A stretch of 40,451 bases of DNA, taken from contig CADASI010000023.1 in assembly GCA_902790525.1 (NCBI GenBank), forward strand, positions 1 to 40,451, in the 5' to 3' direction. The DNA comes from an uncultured Eubacteriales bacterium. GTDB taxonomy: Bacteria; Bacillota; Clostridia; Christensenellales; Aristaeellaceae. The position numbers were made by a program, and so were the translations under genes. Positions within the stretch are counted from its first letter, which is position 1. Every line of letters begins with the position of its first letter. This document shows positions 8,482-15,498 of this stretch, one piece after another. The notes below the pieces were generated by a model. It ran no database searches. It had not been told where the DNA came from and worked only from the letters and a program-made list of their open reading frames with translations.

Positions 8482-10571
8482 TATTCCTTCTTGAGCAGCA
8501 CCGCAAACGCACTATCCGCGTCCACCTTCGCCTCGATCACGCCATCCTCGAAGCGGATGTCCCCGGGGTGTTCGGCGTACAGGCATTCCACGGCGTAGCC
8601 GTCCCCGACGGGAAGCGCCAGGCGCTCGGGCGCATCGTCGAACACGTGGACCACGATGAGCTTTTGCCCGCCGTCCACAGACGTGCGCTCCACTGCCTGC
8701 CAGAGCGTGGGGTGGCGGTAGCTCACGATCTCCGGGCCGCGCCGCACAGAGACGCCGTCGCGTATGACCCCCTCAGCGCGGCGGTAGAAGGCGATGCCCC
8801 GATCAACCGCGTCCCACTGTTCCGGGCTGAGCGCCTCCACGTCGCCGGACAGGCACATCACCCCCAGGAAGGTGGCGGCGACGGACCACACCAGCCGTTT
8901 GATCGAGTCCTCCCTGCGCAGTACCGCCCAGATCAGGCTCTGCTCGGGCAGCATGGCGCGGTGCAGGTTGGCCGCCACGATGGGCAGCTCCCGCACCTCG
9001 TGGGCGTCCGTGGCCGAGGCGAGCTGGCACAGTCCCAGGAACGAGGGCTCCAGCCGGTGCCCGCCGGAGGCGCAGTTTTCGATGATCAGCCCCGGCACCC
9101 GCGCGCGCATCTCCCGGAAGAAGTCCTGCGTGGCTTCGACAGACTGCCGCATTCCCTCGCCCAGGCTCTCCGCGCCGTCGCAGCCCACGCCGACGCACTC
9201 GTTGTAGTCGATCTTGACGTATTCAAAGCCGTTCTCCGCCAGCGTGCCGATGACCTTCTCCCGCAGGTAGTCCCGCACCCAGGGGTCGCGCATGTCCCAG
9301 AACCGCCTAAAGCCCGCGGTGATCGGCGCGCCGAAGCGCCTGAGCTGGTGGGCCTCCTGATGGAAGGCGTCGGCCTCCCGCCCGCAGTTTTCCGCCTCGA
9401 ACCATATCCCCGGGCGCATGCCGGCCGCACGGATGGCCTGCGCCGCCGCGCCGAGGCCCCGGGGAAACTGGTCCGCGTTGACGCGCCAGTCCCCCATGTT
9501 CATCTCCCAGCTCTTCCCCGGCTGGGCGTACCAGCCGCAGTCGATGACAAAGCAGTCGATGTCCCGCCCCTTCAGCACCGCCGCCATGGCCTCGATCCGC
9601 TGCTGCGTCGGGCAGCCCCAGGTGGCGCAGTATTCGTTGAACACCACCGGCAGGCGCTCCGGGCGCGGCAGGTCGTTGAGCGGGCGCTTCATCATGCCCG
9701 TCAGCCGGTCGCACAGCGCGTCCAGGCCGTCCGCGCAGGCGGTCAGGTGCGCCGCGGGCGTCTCAAAGACCTCCCCCGTGCGGACGGTCTTTGCCCAGTG
9801 GCCGAAGTCGTAGTCCGCCAGGCCGCCGGACAGGCACAGGCCGTCGTCCCGGCGGTAGACCTCGATCTGCCAGGACGCCGGGGCGTGGAGCTGCACGCCC
9901 CAGAACACCCCACTCTGACGGTCCTCCACGGCAGCGAAGGGGAACCACCTGCGCACCGGCATAGAGCCGACCTGCCCGAACTTCTCGCTGGCCGCGCCGT
10001 GCCGGGCCCAGGAGGGCTCGAGCTGGAGGTCCTCGATGGCCTCGCTGACCAGCCGCCCCTCGTTGCTCCACTTGCTGCGCAGGCGGTGCAGCTTAAGCGT
10101 CCCCGGGGCGTCCCCCGGGGCGTAGGGCGTCAGCCCGAACAGGCTGAAGCTGGACAGCATCTCGAGCGTCACGGCCTCCGGGCCGCCGTTGATGAGCGCC
10201 GACCGCACCGCCACGCCGTGTTCACCGCGATGATGGGTCAGCCGGTGCTCGATCGACAGGCCCCCCGGCGCGGCCAGGGTGGTGACGATGGTCGTCACAT
10301 CCCCCTCCCGTCGGACCGTCTGATCCCTGTATCTGAAGCGGAACGCGCCCTCGCCGTTTCGCAGGGTGTGGCCGTTGGCGAAGCCGAAGGGAAAGTCGTC
10401 ACCCCTCAGCCGTACCTGCACCAGCGCGTCCGGATTAAGATGCTTCTCCGGCCACGCCCCTTCCCGCCCCGCCGGGTCGATCCGCAAGCCGACGACGCCA
10501 TCCGCCTCCCACAACCAGTAGCTCACGTAAAGGTCCCCGAGGGTTTCTCCATGCAGTAGACGCGCTTCCAA
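8481..10571 (-). CDS. Alpha-galactosidase, glycoside hydrolase family 36
   Basis: 696 residues, the usual length of GH36 monomers. The N-terminal beta-sandwich (1 to about 310) precedes the catalytic barrel. GMRPGIWFEAE lies in the barrel, the nucleophile is D455 in YVKIDYNE, and the likely acid/base is D522 in ATDAHE. The 67-residue spacing fits GH36 retaining enzymes. A small C-terminal beta domain follows. No signal peptide is seen, so it acts in the cytoplasm on imported alpha-galactosides such as melibiose or raffinose. The start is an unusual TTG at 10571, chosen because AGAGGTG is seven bases upstream; the nearby ATG is out of frame. Sequence around the catalytic site differs from the classical KWDMN and CWTSDNTD motifs, so specificity could be shifted. 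Confidence 0.88.
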   Translation of the reverse strand: MEARLLHGETLGDLYVSYWLWEADGVVGLRIDPAGREGAWPEKHLNPDALVQVRLRGDDFPFGFANGHTLRNGEGAFRFRYRDQTVRREGDVTTIVTTLAAPGGLSIEHRLTHHRGEHGVAVRSALINGGPEAVTLEMLSSFSLFGLTPYAPGDAPGTLKLHRLRSKWSNEGRLVSEAIEDLQLEPSWARHGAASEKFGQVGSMPVRRWFPFAAVEDRQSGVFWGVQLHAPASWQIEVYRRDDGLCLSGGLADYDFGHWAKTVRTGEVFETPAAHLTACADGLDALCDRLTGMMKRPLNDLPRPERLPVVFNEYCATWGCPTQQRIEAMAAVLKGRDIDCFVIDCGWYAQPGKSWEMNMGDWRVNADQFPRGLGAAAQAIRAAGMRPGIWFEAENCGREADAFHQEAHQLRRFGAPITAGFRRFWDMRDPWVRDYLREKVIGTLAENGFEYVKIDYNECVGVGCDGAESLGEGMRQSVEATQDFFREMRARVPGLIIENCASGGHRLEPSFLGLCQLASATDAHEVRELPIVAANLHRAMLPEQSLIWAVLRREDSIKRLVWSVAATFLGVMCLSGDVEALSPEQWDAVDRGIAFYRRAEGVIRDGVSVRRGPEIVSYRHPTLWQAVERTSVDGGQKLIVVHVFDDAPERLALPVGDGYAVECLYAEHPGDIRFEDGVIEAKVDADSAFAVLLKKE

Positions 10572-10631
10572 GACGTATCACCTCTTTGTGGATGTTTGGT
10601 TCGGACGGGATATTCGGCGGGGTAATAGAGA

Positions 10632-10869
10632 GGGATTAGGGACTAGGGATTAGGGATTAGAAATAGTGGCTACCGCGCTTTCTAATCCAGGGATTTCAAC
10701 AGAAATGGCGGCAGCAGCATTTCCTAATCCCTAGAGTGTGTTTCTAAATGCCGGGAGATGCAGTTTCGAGCGGATTTGGCTGCATTTCAAGGCGATTTTC
10801 CGCAGGCTTAGTGGGGCTAAGTAATGCGCTTCAGGCATTTTAGAAACACACTCTAGTCCCTAATCCCTC
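10632..10869. repeat. GGGATTA heptad inverted-repeat element, copy 2, interrupted by a MITE
   Basis: This fills most of the 326-base gap 10572-10897. The left arm (10632-10662) is four units of GGGATTA/GGGACTA. The inner parts resemble copy 1 at 1540-1619 but are roughly doubled, with a second AGAAATGG..CATTTCC core. The right arm is split by the MITE at 10734-10853; removing it rejoins CCCTAGTCCCTAATCCC, the same right arm as copy 1. No gene was seen in the gap. Confidence 0.85.
10734..10853. mobile_element. MITE-like element, 120 bp, copy 1
   Basis: Terminal inverted repeats GAGTGTGTTTCTAAA(A)TGCC lie at both ends, flanked by TA on each side (10732-10733 and 10854-10855). TA duplication is characteristic of IS630/Tc1-mariner transposition; the responsible transposase is not in the window. 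An internal hairpin (CTTAG-tgggg-CTAAG) is present. The first 89 bases are identical to copy 2 at 14484-14572. It is inserted in a heptad-repeat arm. Confidence 0.85.
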
Positions 10870-10870
10870 C

Positions 10871-10899
10871 AATTGAAATTTGCTTCGCAAATTTCAATT
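10871..10899 (-). terminator. Perfect stem-loop overlapping the sensor kinase stop codon
   Basis: A 13-bp perfect stem (AATTGAAATTTGC / GCAAATTTCAATT) with a three-base loop overlaps the TAA at 10898-10900. It shares the TTTGC-loop-GCAAA core with the stem-loop at 1624-1650, which also sits between a stop codon and a GGGATTA element. No strong T-run follows. Confidence 0.55.
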
Positions 10900-12196
10900 A
10901 CGCCCCTTCCTCCATCGCCTCAACCGTCTCCTCCGCGCGGGGCAGCACCACCCTGATCCGCGTGCCGAGGCCGGGGCGGCTGAGGACCTCGAACCAGCCG
11001 CCGTGGCGCTCCACGATCCAGCGGGCGATGGACAGCCCCAGTCCGGTGCCGCCGCTCTGGCGGGCGCGGGCGGGGTCGGCGCGGAAGAAGCGGTCGAAGA
11101 TGTGGGGCACGTCGGCCTCGTCGATGCCGATGCCGCCGTCCTGCACCTCGAGCCAGCAGTTCTCGTCCCCGCCGCCGCAGCTCAAGCGTATGATGCCGCC
11201 CTCCGGGGAGTAGCGCATGGCGTTGTCAATCAGCACCCGCGCCGCCTGCTTGATCAGCGCCGGGTCGGCCGTCACCGGGGCGGCGTCCATGCTGCCCTGC
11301 CGCCAGTCGTGGGTAGCGTCGATCATGCGGTACTCGTCGAGCGTCTCGGTCAGCAGGTCCTTCAGGTCCATGCGCTCCGGGCTCAGCTGCATGCGGCCGT
11401 TGTCGCCGCGGGCCAGGAACAGAAGCTGCTCCACCAGCGTCTTCATGTGCTCCGTCTCGCTCTTGATGGCGGCGATGGACTCCTCCAGCACCTGCGGGTC
11501 GTCCTTGCCCCAGCGGTCCAGCATGCCGGCGTAGCCCTGCAGCACCGCGATGGGGGTGCGCAGCTCGTGGGAGGCGTCGGACACGAACTGGGCCTGCTGC
11601 CGGTAGGCCGCGTGCATGCGGGCGAGCAGGTTGTTGATGGCGTCCTCCAAACCCTTCAAATCCTTGTCGCCGGTGGACAGCCTGTCGCCGATGTCGATGC
11701 GCCCGAGGGCGTCCTCCAGGTCGTGGAACTTGGCCTCGTCCACCCGGGGGCGCGCAGAGGCGGCCTCGGACAGCCGCTGGGCCTTCTCGGCCATCCTGTC
11801 CAGGGGCTTGAGCAGCCGCCGCGCGCTGCGCGCGCCGCCCAGGAAGCCCAGCAGCCACACGACGCCCTCGACGATCAGCAGCGGCCGCCCGAACACCCAC
11901 GCCAGGTGCAAGAAGGGCCGAAGCGGCACCACGTGCGCCTCGCCCGCCCAGGTGAAGGTGTAGCAGAGGGACCGAACCCAGTCCAGGTTGCTCAGCCCTT
12001 CCTGCGCCGTGAACCCCCGGGCAATGCCCAGCCCCGCGAACGCCCCGGTAACCTCCGTCTCCCGGACGTACAGGTACGCCGCCGCGCAGGCGAGCAGCGC
12101 GGCGGCGTCCACCAGCAGCGTGACCCACAGCTTCTTCCACTGCCAGGCGCGATGGATGCGGCGCGCGATGGAATTGAACCGTCGATTCGCGTTCAT
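10898..12196 (-). CDS. Sensor histidine kinase, OmpR-partner type
   Basis: 432 residues. Two membrane spans (about 24-44 and 102-121) flank an extracellular loop of about 57 residues. A HAMP-like linker follows. The HisKA domain has H210 in SDASHELRTPIAVLQG. The ATPase domain shows the N box around NAMRYSPEGG, DGGIGID, and GGTGLGLSIARWIVERHGG. All catalytic motifs look intact. The start is four bases after the stop of the cognate regulator, so translation is coupled. It is the last gene of a three-gene operon with the DUF4342 membrane protein. Signal unknown; an envelope stress role is a guess from the operon. Confidence 0.92.
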   Translation of the reverse strand: MNANRRFNSIARRIHRAWQWKKLWVTLLVDAAALLACAAAYLYVRETEVTGAFAGLGIARGFTAQEGLSNLDWVRSLCYTFTWAGEAHVVPLRPFLHLAWVFGRPLLIVEGVVWLLGFLGGARSARRLLKPLDRMAEKAQRLSEAASARPRVDEAKFHDLEDALGRIDIGDRLSTGDKDLKGLEDAINNLLARMHAAYRQQAQFVSDASHELRTPIAVLQGYAGMLDRWGKDDPQVLEESIAAIKSETEHMKTLVEQLLFLARGDNGRMQLSPERMDLKDLLTETLDEYRMIDATHDWRQGSMDAAPVTADPALIKQAARVLIDNAMRYSPEGGIIRLSCGGGDENCWLEVQDGGIGIDEADVPHIFDRFFRADPARARQSGGTGLGLSIARWIVERHGGWFEVLSRPGLGTRIRVVLPRAEETVEAMEEGA

Positions 12197-12200
12197 ATCC

Positions 12201-12875
12201 TTACTCTTTTCTCAGGACGTACCCCACGCCCCGCACCGTGTACAGCAGCTTCACGCCGTAGGCGTCGTCGAGCTTGCTGCGCAGGTAGCGCATGTACACG
12301 TCCACGATGTTGGTCTCGCCCATGTAGTCGTAGCCCCACACCTGCTCCATCAGCGTGCTGCGGGCCATGACGATGCCCTCGTTCTCCATCAGTATCTTCA
12401 ACAGCTCGAACTCGCGGTGGGTCAGCTCCACCGGGTGGCCGTCGTATTGGACCGTATGCCGGTCGGGATCGAGCGAGAGCTTCCCCACCTCCAGCGCCCT
12501 GGACGCCCGGCGCTCGGTTCTGCGCAGGCGCACGCGGATGCGGGCCAGCAGCTCCTCGATTTCGAAGGGCTTGGTGATGTAGTCCTCCGCGCCCATGTCC
12601 AGGCCCGTGACCTTGTCCATCACCGTGTCCCGCGCGGTGAGCATGATGACCGGGGTGTCCACCGTGCGCCGGGCGCGCCTCAAAACCTCCAGCCCGTTCA
12701 AGCCGGGCAGCATGATGTCCAGCAGCACCAGGTCGTACTCGCCGGACTCCATGCGCTCAAGCCCCGTGCGGCCGTCGGCGGCCTTGTCCACCGCGTAGCC
12801 CTCGTGCCTGAGCTCCAGCTCCACAAACCGCGCGATGCGCTCCTCGTCCTCGACGATCAGTATGCGGTCCGACAT
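12201..12875 (-). CDS. OmpR/PhoB-family response regulator
   Basis: 224 residues. The receiver domain (1-115) has D9/D10, phosphorylatable D53 in LVLLDIMLPG and K102 in YITKPF. The winged-helix effector domain occupies about 125-223 and ends with LLYTVRGVGYVLRKE, the typical family ending. Start ATG at 12875 follows GAGGAG, which overlaps the stop region of the upstream DUF4342 gene. Its partner is the kinase immediately downstream. It may regulate its own operon through the inverted repeat at 13411-13444. Confidence 0.94.
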   Translation of the reverse strand: MSDRILIVEDEERIARFVELELRHEGYAVDKAADGRTGLERMESGEYDLVLLDIMLPGLNGLEVLRRARRTVDTPVIMLTARDTVMDKVTGLDMGAEDYITKPFEIEELLARIRVRLRRTERRASRALEVGKLSLDPDRHTVQYDGHPVELTHREFELLKILMENEGIVMARSTLMEQVWGYDYMGETNIVDVYMRYLRSKLDDAYGVKLLYTVRGVGYVLRKE

Positions 12876-12884
12876 GGTTTACGT

Positions 12885-13394
12885 TCACTCCTCGTGTTTG
12901 ATCTCATCGACCACGCGGCCGGCGGCCTCGGCGGCCTTGTCCATGGCCTTGTTGATGCTCTCGCGGCCCAGCTCCGCGCCGTTGAAGGCGTAGCGGAACC
13001 CGGCGAACAGCCCGATCACCAACAGCGGCACGCACACCCAGAAGGCGAACAGCAGAAGCACCACCAGTATGGTCACCGGCAGCTCCAGCACGACCTCGTC
13101 GGAGCCCTTGCGCCGCACCTCGAAGCGGTTACGGTTGCCGCAGGCGATGGCCTTGCGCAGCAGCCTGCCGATCTGCCGAAGGATGCCGCGGTCCTCGCGC
13201 CGGGCGTCGGAAGCTTCCTCGTCCCGCGCCTCCTGCCGGGTGGAGTAGGCTTCCTTCTCGCCGCCGTGGGCCTTTTCCAGCATCAGCGCCGCGTCCAGCA
13301 TGTCCCAGTCACACGCCTCCAGCGCTTCCTTGGCCTCCTCCATCGTGACGCCCATCTTCTCGCTCAGCTTTTCAGTCATTTCGTAATTCGTCAT
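12885..13394 (-). CDS. UBA-like/DUF4342 membrane protein
   Basis: 169 residues. The N-terminal part (about 5-45) is a UBA-like helical domain (MGVTMEEAKEALEACDWDML). A charged linker rich in Glu and Arg follows. The DUF4342 part has a beta-rich segment (NRFEVRRKGSDEVVLELPVTILVV) leading into one or two membrane helices (about 106-136) and a charged C-terminus. Function is unknown; such proteins often sit beside two-component systems or envelope-stress genes in Firmicutes. It is the first gene of an operon with a response regulator and a kinase. Start ATG 13394 follows GAGGAGG. Promoter and 5' hairpin are visible upstream. Confidence 0.85.
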   Translation of the reverse strand: MTNYEMTEKLSEKMGVTMEEAKEALEACDWDMLDAALMLEKAHGGEKEAYSTRQEARDEEASDARREDRGILRQIGRLLRKAIACGNRNRFEVRRKGSDEVVLELPVTILVVLLLFAFWVCVPLLVIGLFAGFRYAFNGAELGRESINKAMDKAAEAAGRVVDEIKHEE

Positions 13395-13410
13395 GGTGAT
13401 AACCTCCTCG

Positions 13411-13444
13411 AATGATCCGTTGTTTTCCTGTTGACGGGATCATT
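13411..13444. promoter_or_regulatory. Inverted repeat around the transcript start of the DUF4342-kinase operon
   Basis: The arms AATGATCCGT (13411-13420) and ACGGGATCATT (13434-13444) are complementary except for one bulged base. The repeat starts at the -10 end and runs to just before the ribosome site. It could be an operator for the operon's own response regulator or a leader hairpin. Confidence 0.5.
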
Positions 13445-13469
13445 ATAGCGCCCCAACATGAAATGACAA
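13442..13469 (-). promoter_or_regulatory. Promoter of the DUF4342 / two-component operon
   Basis: TTGTCA (one mismatch to consensus), 16-base spacer, perfect TATAAT on the minus strand, about 48 bases before the start codon. It looks like a strong vegetative promoter. Confidence 0.75.
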
Positions 13470-13511
13470 GAAAAACAGATTAGAGAAAGATTAGAAACCC
13501 GTGAGCTTAGC

Positions 13512-13883
13512 TTATTCCTTTACTGCGACAAACTCTATCTCCACCAGGCCGTCCTTGGGTAGGCGCGCGACCTCCACGCAGGAGCGGGCGGGCTTGCTGT
13601 CGCCGAAGAAATCGGCGTAGATGGCGTTGACCGCGCCGAAGTCGTTCATATCCTTGATGAACACGGTGGTCTTGACGATGTCGGACTTGGCAAAGCCCGC
13701 TTCGTCCAGTATCGCCTGGATGTTCATGAGGGACTGCCGGGTCTGGGCCTGCACGCCCTCGGGCAGCGCGCCGGTCTCGGGAATCAGGCCGAGCTGGCCG
13801 GATGAAAACAGCATGTTCCCCGCCTTGACGGCCTGCACGTAGGGACCCACCGCCGCGGGCGCCTTGTTGGTATTGATGATCAT
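13512..13883 (-). CDS. ridA: RidA family reactive enamine/imine deaminase
   Basis: 123 residues, the standard length. The family hydrolyses reactive enamines/imines from PLP enzymes such as threonine dehydratase, in the cytoplasm as a trimer. Visible signatures are the N-terminal APAAVGPYVQAVKAG, SGQLGL, and the C-terminal PARSCVEVARLPKDGLVEIEFVA, which includes the active-site Arg. ATG 13883 is chosen over the GTG two codons upstream because AAGGAGG is eight bases before the ATG but only two before the GTG. It follows msrA closely on the same strand, so both are probably co-transcribed as damage-repair functions. Confidence 0.93.
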   Translation of the reverse strand: MIINTNKAPAAVGPYVQAVKAGNMLFSSGQLGLIPETGALPEGVQAQTRQSLMNIQAILDEAGFAKSDIVKTTVFIKDMNDFGAVNAIYADFFGDSKPARSCVEVARLPKDGLVEIEFVAVKE

Positions 13884-13907
13884 GTTCACAACCTCCTTGT
13901 ATTGTCG

Positions 13908-14405
13908 TTATTTTTGGTTCAGATTAAGCATGGACTTCGGGATGTGGCAGTAGCCGCCGGGGTTCTTCTCAAGGTACTTCTGGTGGTATTCCTCGGCGCT
14001 GAAGAAGTTTATAAGGGGCTTGATCTCCACCGCCAGCTTCGCGCCGAGCTTCGCCTCCTCGTTCCGGCAGACCGCCTCGATCTCCTCAAGCTGCGCCGGG
14101 TCGGCGTAGTAGATGCCGGTGCGATACTGTATGCCGGTATCGTTGCCCTGACGGTTGACCGACAGCGGGTCGATGACCATGAAGTAGTACCCCAGCAGCG
14201 CCGTCAGGGAGATGACCTCCGGGTCGTAGTCGACGCGCAGTGTCTCGGCGTGGCCGCTGTCCTGGCAGACCTGCTGATAGGTCGGGGCCATGTCCGGCCC
14301 GTTGGCGTAACCCACCTCGGTGCCGACCACGCCCTCAAACTGGTCGAAGAACTTTTGCATCCCCCAGAAGCAGCCCCCCGCCAGGTAGATCGTGCGGGTG
14401 TTCAT
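13908..14405 (-). CDS. msrA: Peptide methionine sulfoxide reductase MsrA
   Basis: 165 residues. It reduces S-methionine sulfoxide in proteins using thioredoxin. The catalytic motif GCFWG is at residues 11-15 (C12), followed by the conserved GYANG, GHAETLRVDYDP and GIYY segments. The sequence ends with GGYCHIPKSMLNLNQK; the Cys in GYCH may act as the resolving residue. No MsrB is fused or adjacent. Start ATG follows AAAAGGAGG. Its upstream flank has been overwritten by remnants of an alpha/beta hydrolase gene and a MITE, so its promoter is not evident. Confidence 0.95.
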   Translation of the reverse strand: MNTRTIYLAGGCFWGMQKFFDQFEGVVGTEVGYANGPDMAPTYQQVCQDSGHAETLRVDYDPEVISLTALLGYYFMVIDPLSVNRQGNDTGIQYRTGIYYADPAQLEEIEAVCRNEEAKLGAKLAVEIKPLINFFSAEEYHQKYLEKNPGGYCHIPKSMLNLNQK

Positions 14406-14426
14406 GGTGCATCCCTCCTTTTGACA

Positions 14427-14841
14427 TAGCGTGTGCTTCGCCCCTGTTGACGTACCGCCTGCCGGGCAGCTTCGGCGGGCCTAGAGTGTGTTTCTAAATG
14501 CCGGGAGATGCAGTTTCGAGCGGATTTGGCTGCATTTCAAGGCGATTTTCCGCAGGCTTAGTGGGGCTAAGTCAAGGGAAACACACTCTAAGTCGTTTGA
14601 CCGGTTCCTGACCCAGGCGGAGGCCTGCGCCGCCCACGACGCCTGGGACGCGCTGCCCCGCATCGGCTGCCCCGCGCTGGTGATCGGCGGCACCGAGGAC
14701 AAGATCGTCACCGGCCAGGCGTCGCCGGACATGGCGTCGCGCATCCCCGGGTGCGAACTCTTCATGTATGAAGGGCTCGGCCACGCCCTCTACGAGGAGG
14801 CCCCGGACTTCCAGCGGCGCGTCGCGGAATTCTCAAGGTAA
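14427..14841 (+). pseudogene. Alpha/beta hydrolase remnant interrupted by a MITE
   Basis: After the MITE, an open frame encodes about 83 residues matching the C-terminus of alpha/beta-fold hydrolases. It has a DRFLTQAEAC helix, CPALVIGGTEDKIV with the catalytic-triad Asp, and YEGLGHALYEEAPDF with the catalytic His. Before the MITE, about 18 codons (ending LPGSFGGP) lie in the frame that continues if the MITE and one TA copy are removed, giving GGPKSFDRF, which fits the family. Everything upstream, including the nucleophile elbow, is gone; msrA begins there. So this is a 5'-deleted relic with a transposon inside. The left boundary is approximate. Confidence 0.75.
14484..14588. mobile_element. 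MITE-like element, 105 bp, copy 2
   Basis: It begins with the same 89 bases as copy 1 (10734-10822) and ends GAAACACACTC, the inverted complement of its start. TA flanks it on both sides (14482-14483 and 14589-14590). Near the right end, 20 bases of copy 1 are replaced by five different bases, so the right inverted repeat is shortened to 11 bp. It lies in the hydrolase relic. Confidence 0.8.
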
Positions 14842-14847
14842 AACAGA

Positions 14848-15498
14848 TTACCCACCGGAAAACCCGTCGATCTCCCTCTGCAGCAGATCAAACACCTTTG
14901 CCACCAGATAGCCGTCGGCGACGGCGTGGTTCAGCCGCACGCTGACGGGCATCATCAGCCGGTCGCCCTCCCGGCGGTAGCGGCCCCAGTTGACGATGGG
15001 CGCGAAGAACAGGTGCCCGTCGGGCAGCTCGATGTTCAGCGAATCGTAGGACAGCCACGAGATGTAGGAGGCGTCGAACCAGTTGGGATGGTTCTGCGCG
15101 TCCAGCCCGTACGCCCGCGTCTGTTGGGCGCGCTCCACGTCCCGCACGGCGTTCGCATAGAAGGTCTCGTAGTCCGGATCGTAGGTCGTGTAGACCGGGG
15201 TGCAGGTCTCGGTGTCCTCGTGGAACACGTACTGCGTGGGGTGGATCACGTCGTAACAGATCAGCTCGCCCGTCTGCCAGAGGTAGCCCATCCGGTAATC
15301 CTCCCGCGAATTGAGCGCCTTCGACAGTATATAAAGAAAGTTGATGTAGAACTTCGTGCCCGCGCGCCGGGAGTGCTCGACCAGCGGGGTCACGTCGAGC
15401 CGCGCCGTCATGGAGGTGGAGCACCGGCAGTCCTCCGAAAAGTGCCGAAACACGCCCTTCCGGTAGTAGGTTTCCAGGTCGATCACCCTGTAATTCAT
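14848..15498 (-). CDS. Chloramphenicol acetyltransferase-like (CatA-type) protein
   Basis: 216 residues, typical CAT subunit length. The C-terminal active-site motif is present as LNHAVADGYLVAKVF, with catalytic H191 and structural D195 at the expected spacing. The His before the catalytic one in classical CAT is Asn here. The WLSYDSLNIELPD segment matches the conserved region around the Ser that stabilises the intermediate. Whether it acetylates chloramphenicol or is one of the many CAT homologues of unknown substrate cannot be said. Start ATG 15498 overlaps the stop of the degraded hybrid kinase (ATGA); GGGGGG serves as ribosome site. Its expression may therefore depend on that damaged gene's transcript. 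Confidence 0.85.
   Translation of the reverse strand: MNYRVIDLETYYRKGVFRHFSEDCRCSTSMTARLDVTPLVEHSRRAGTKFYINFLYILSKALNSREDYRMGYLWQTGELICYDVIHPTQYVFHEDTETCTPVYTTYDPDYETFYANAVRDVERAQQTRAYGLDAQNHPNWFDASYISWLSYDSLNIELPDGHLFFAPIVNWGRYRREGDRLMMPVSVRLNHAVADGYLVAKVFDLLQREIDGFSGG

Noticed and set aside
10734-10853. Small RNA gene or riboswitch in the 120-bp element
   Set aside because: Terminal inverted repeats, TA flanks and a second copy in a broken gene point to a transposable element; no known riboswitch pattern was recognised.
10632-10869. CRISPR array
   Set aside because: The units are 7 bases with no spacers of constant length, the arms are inverted, and no cas genes are nearby.
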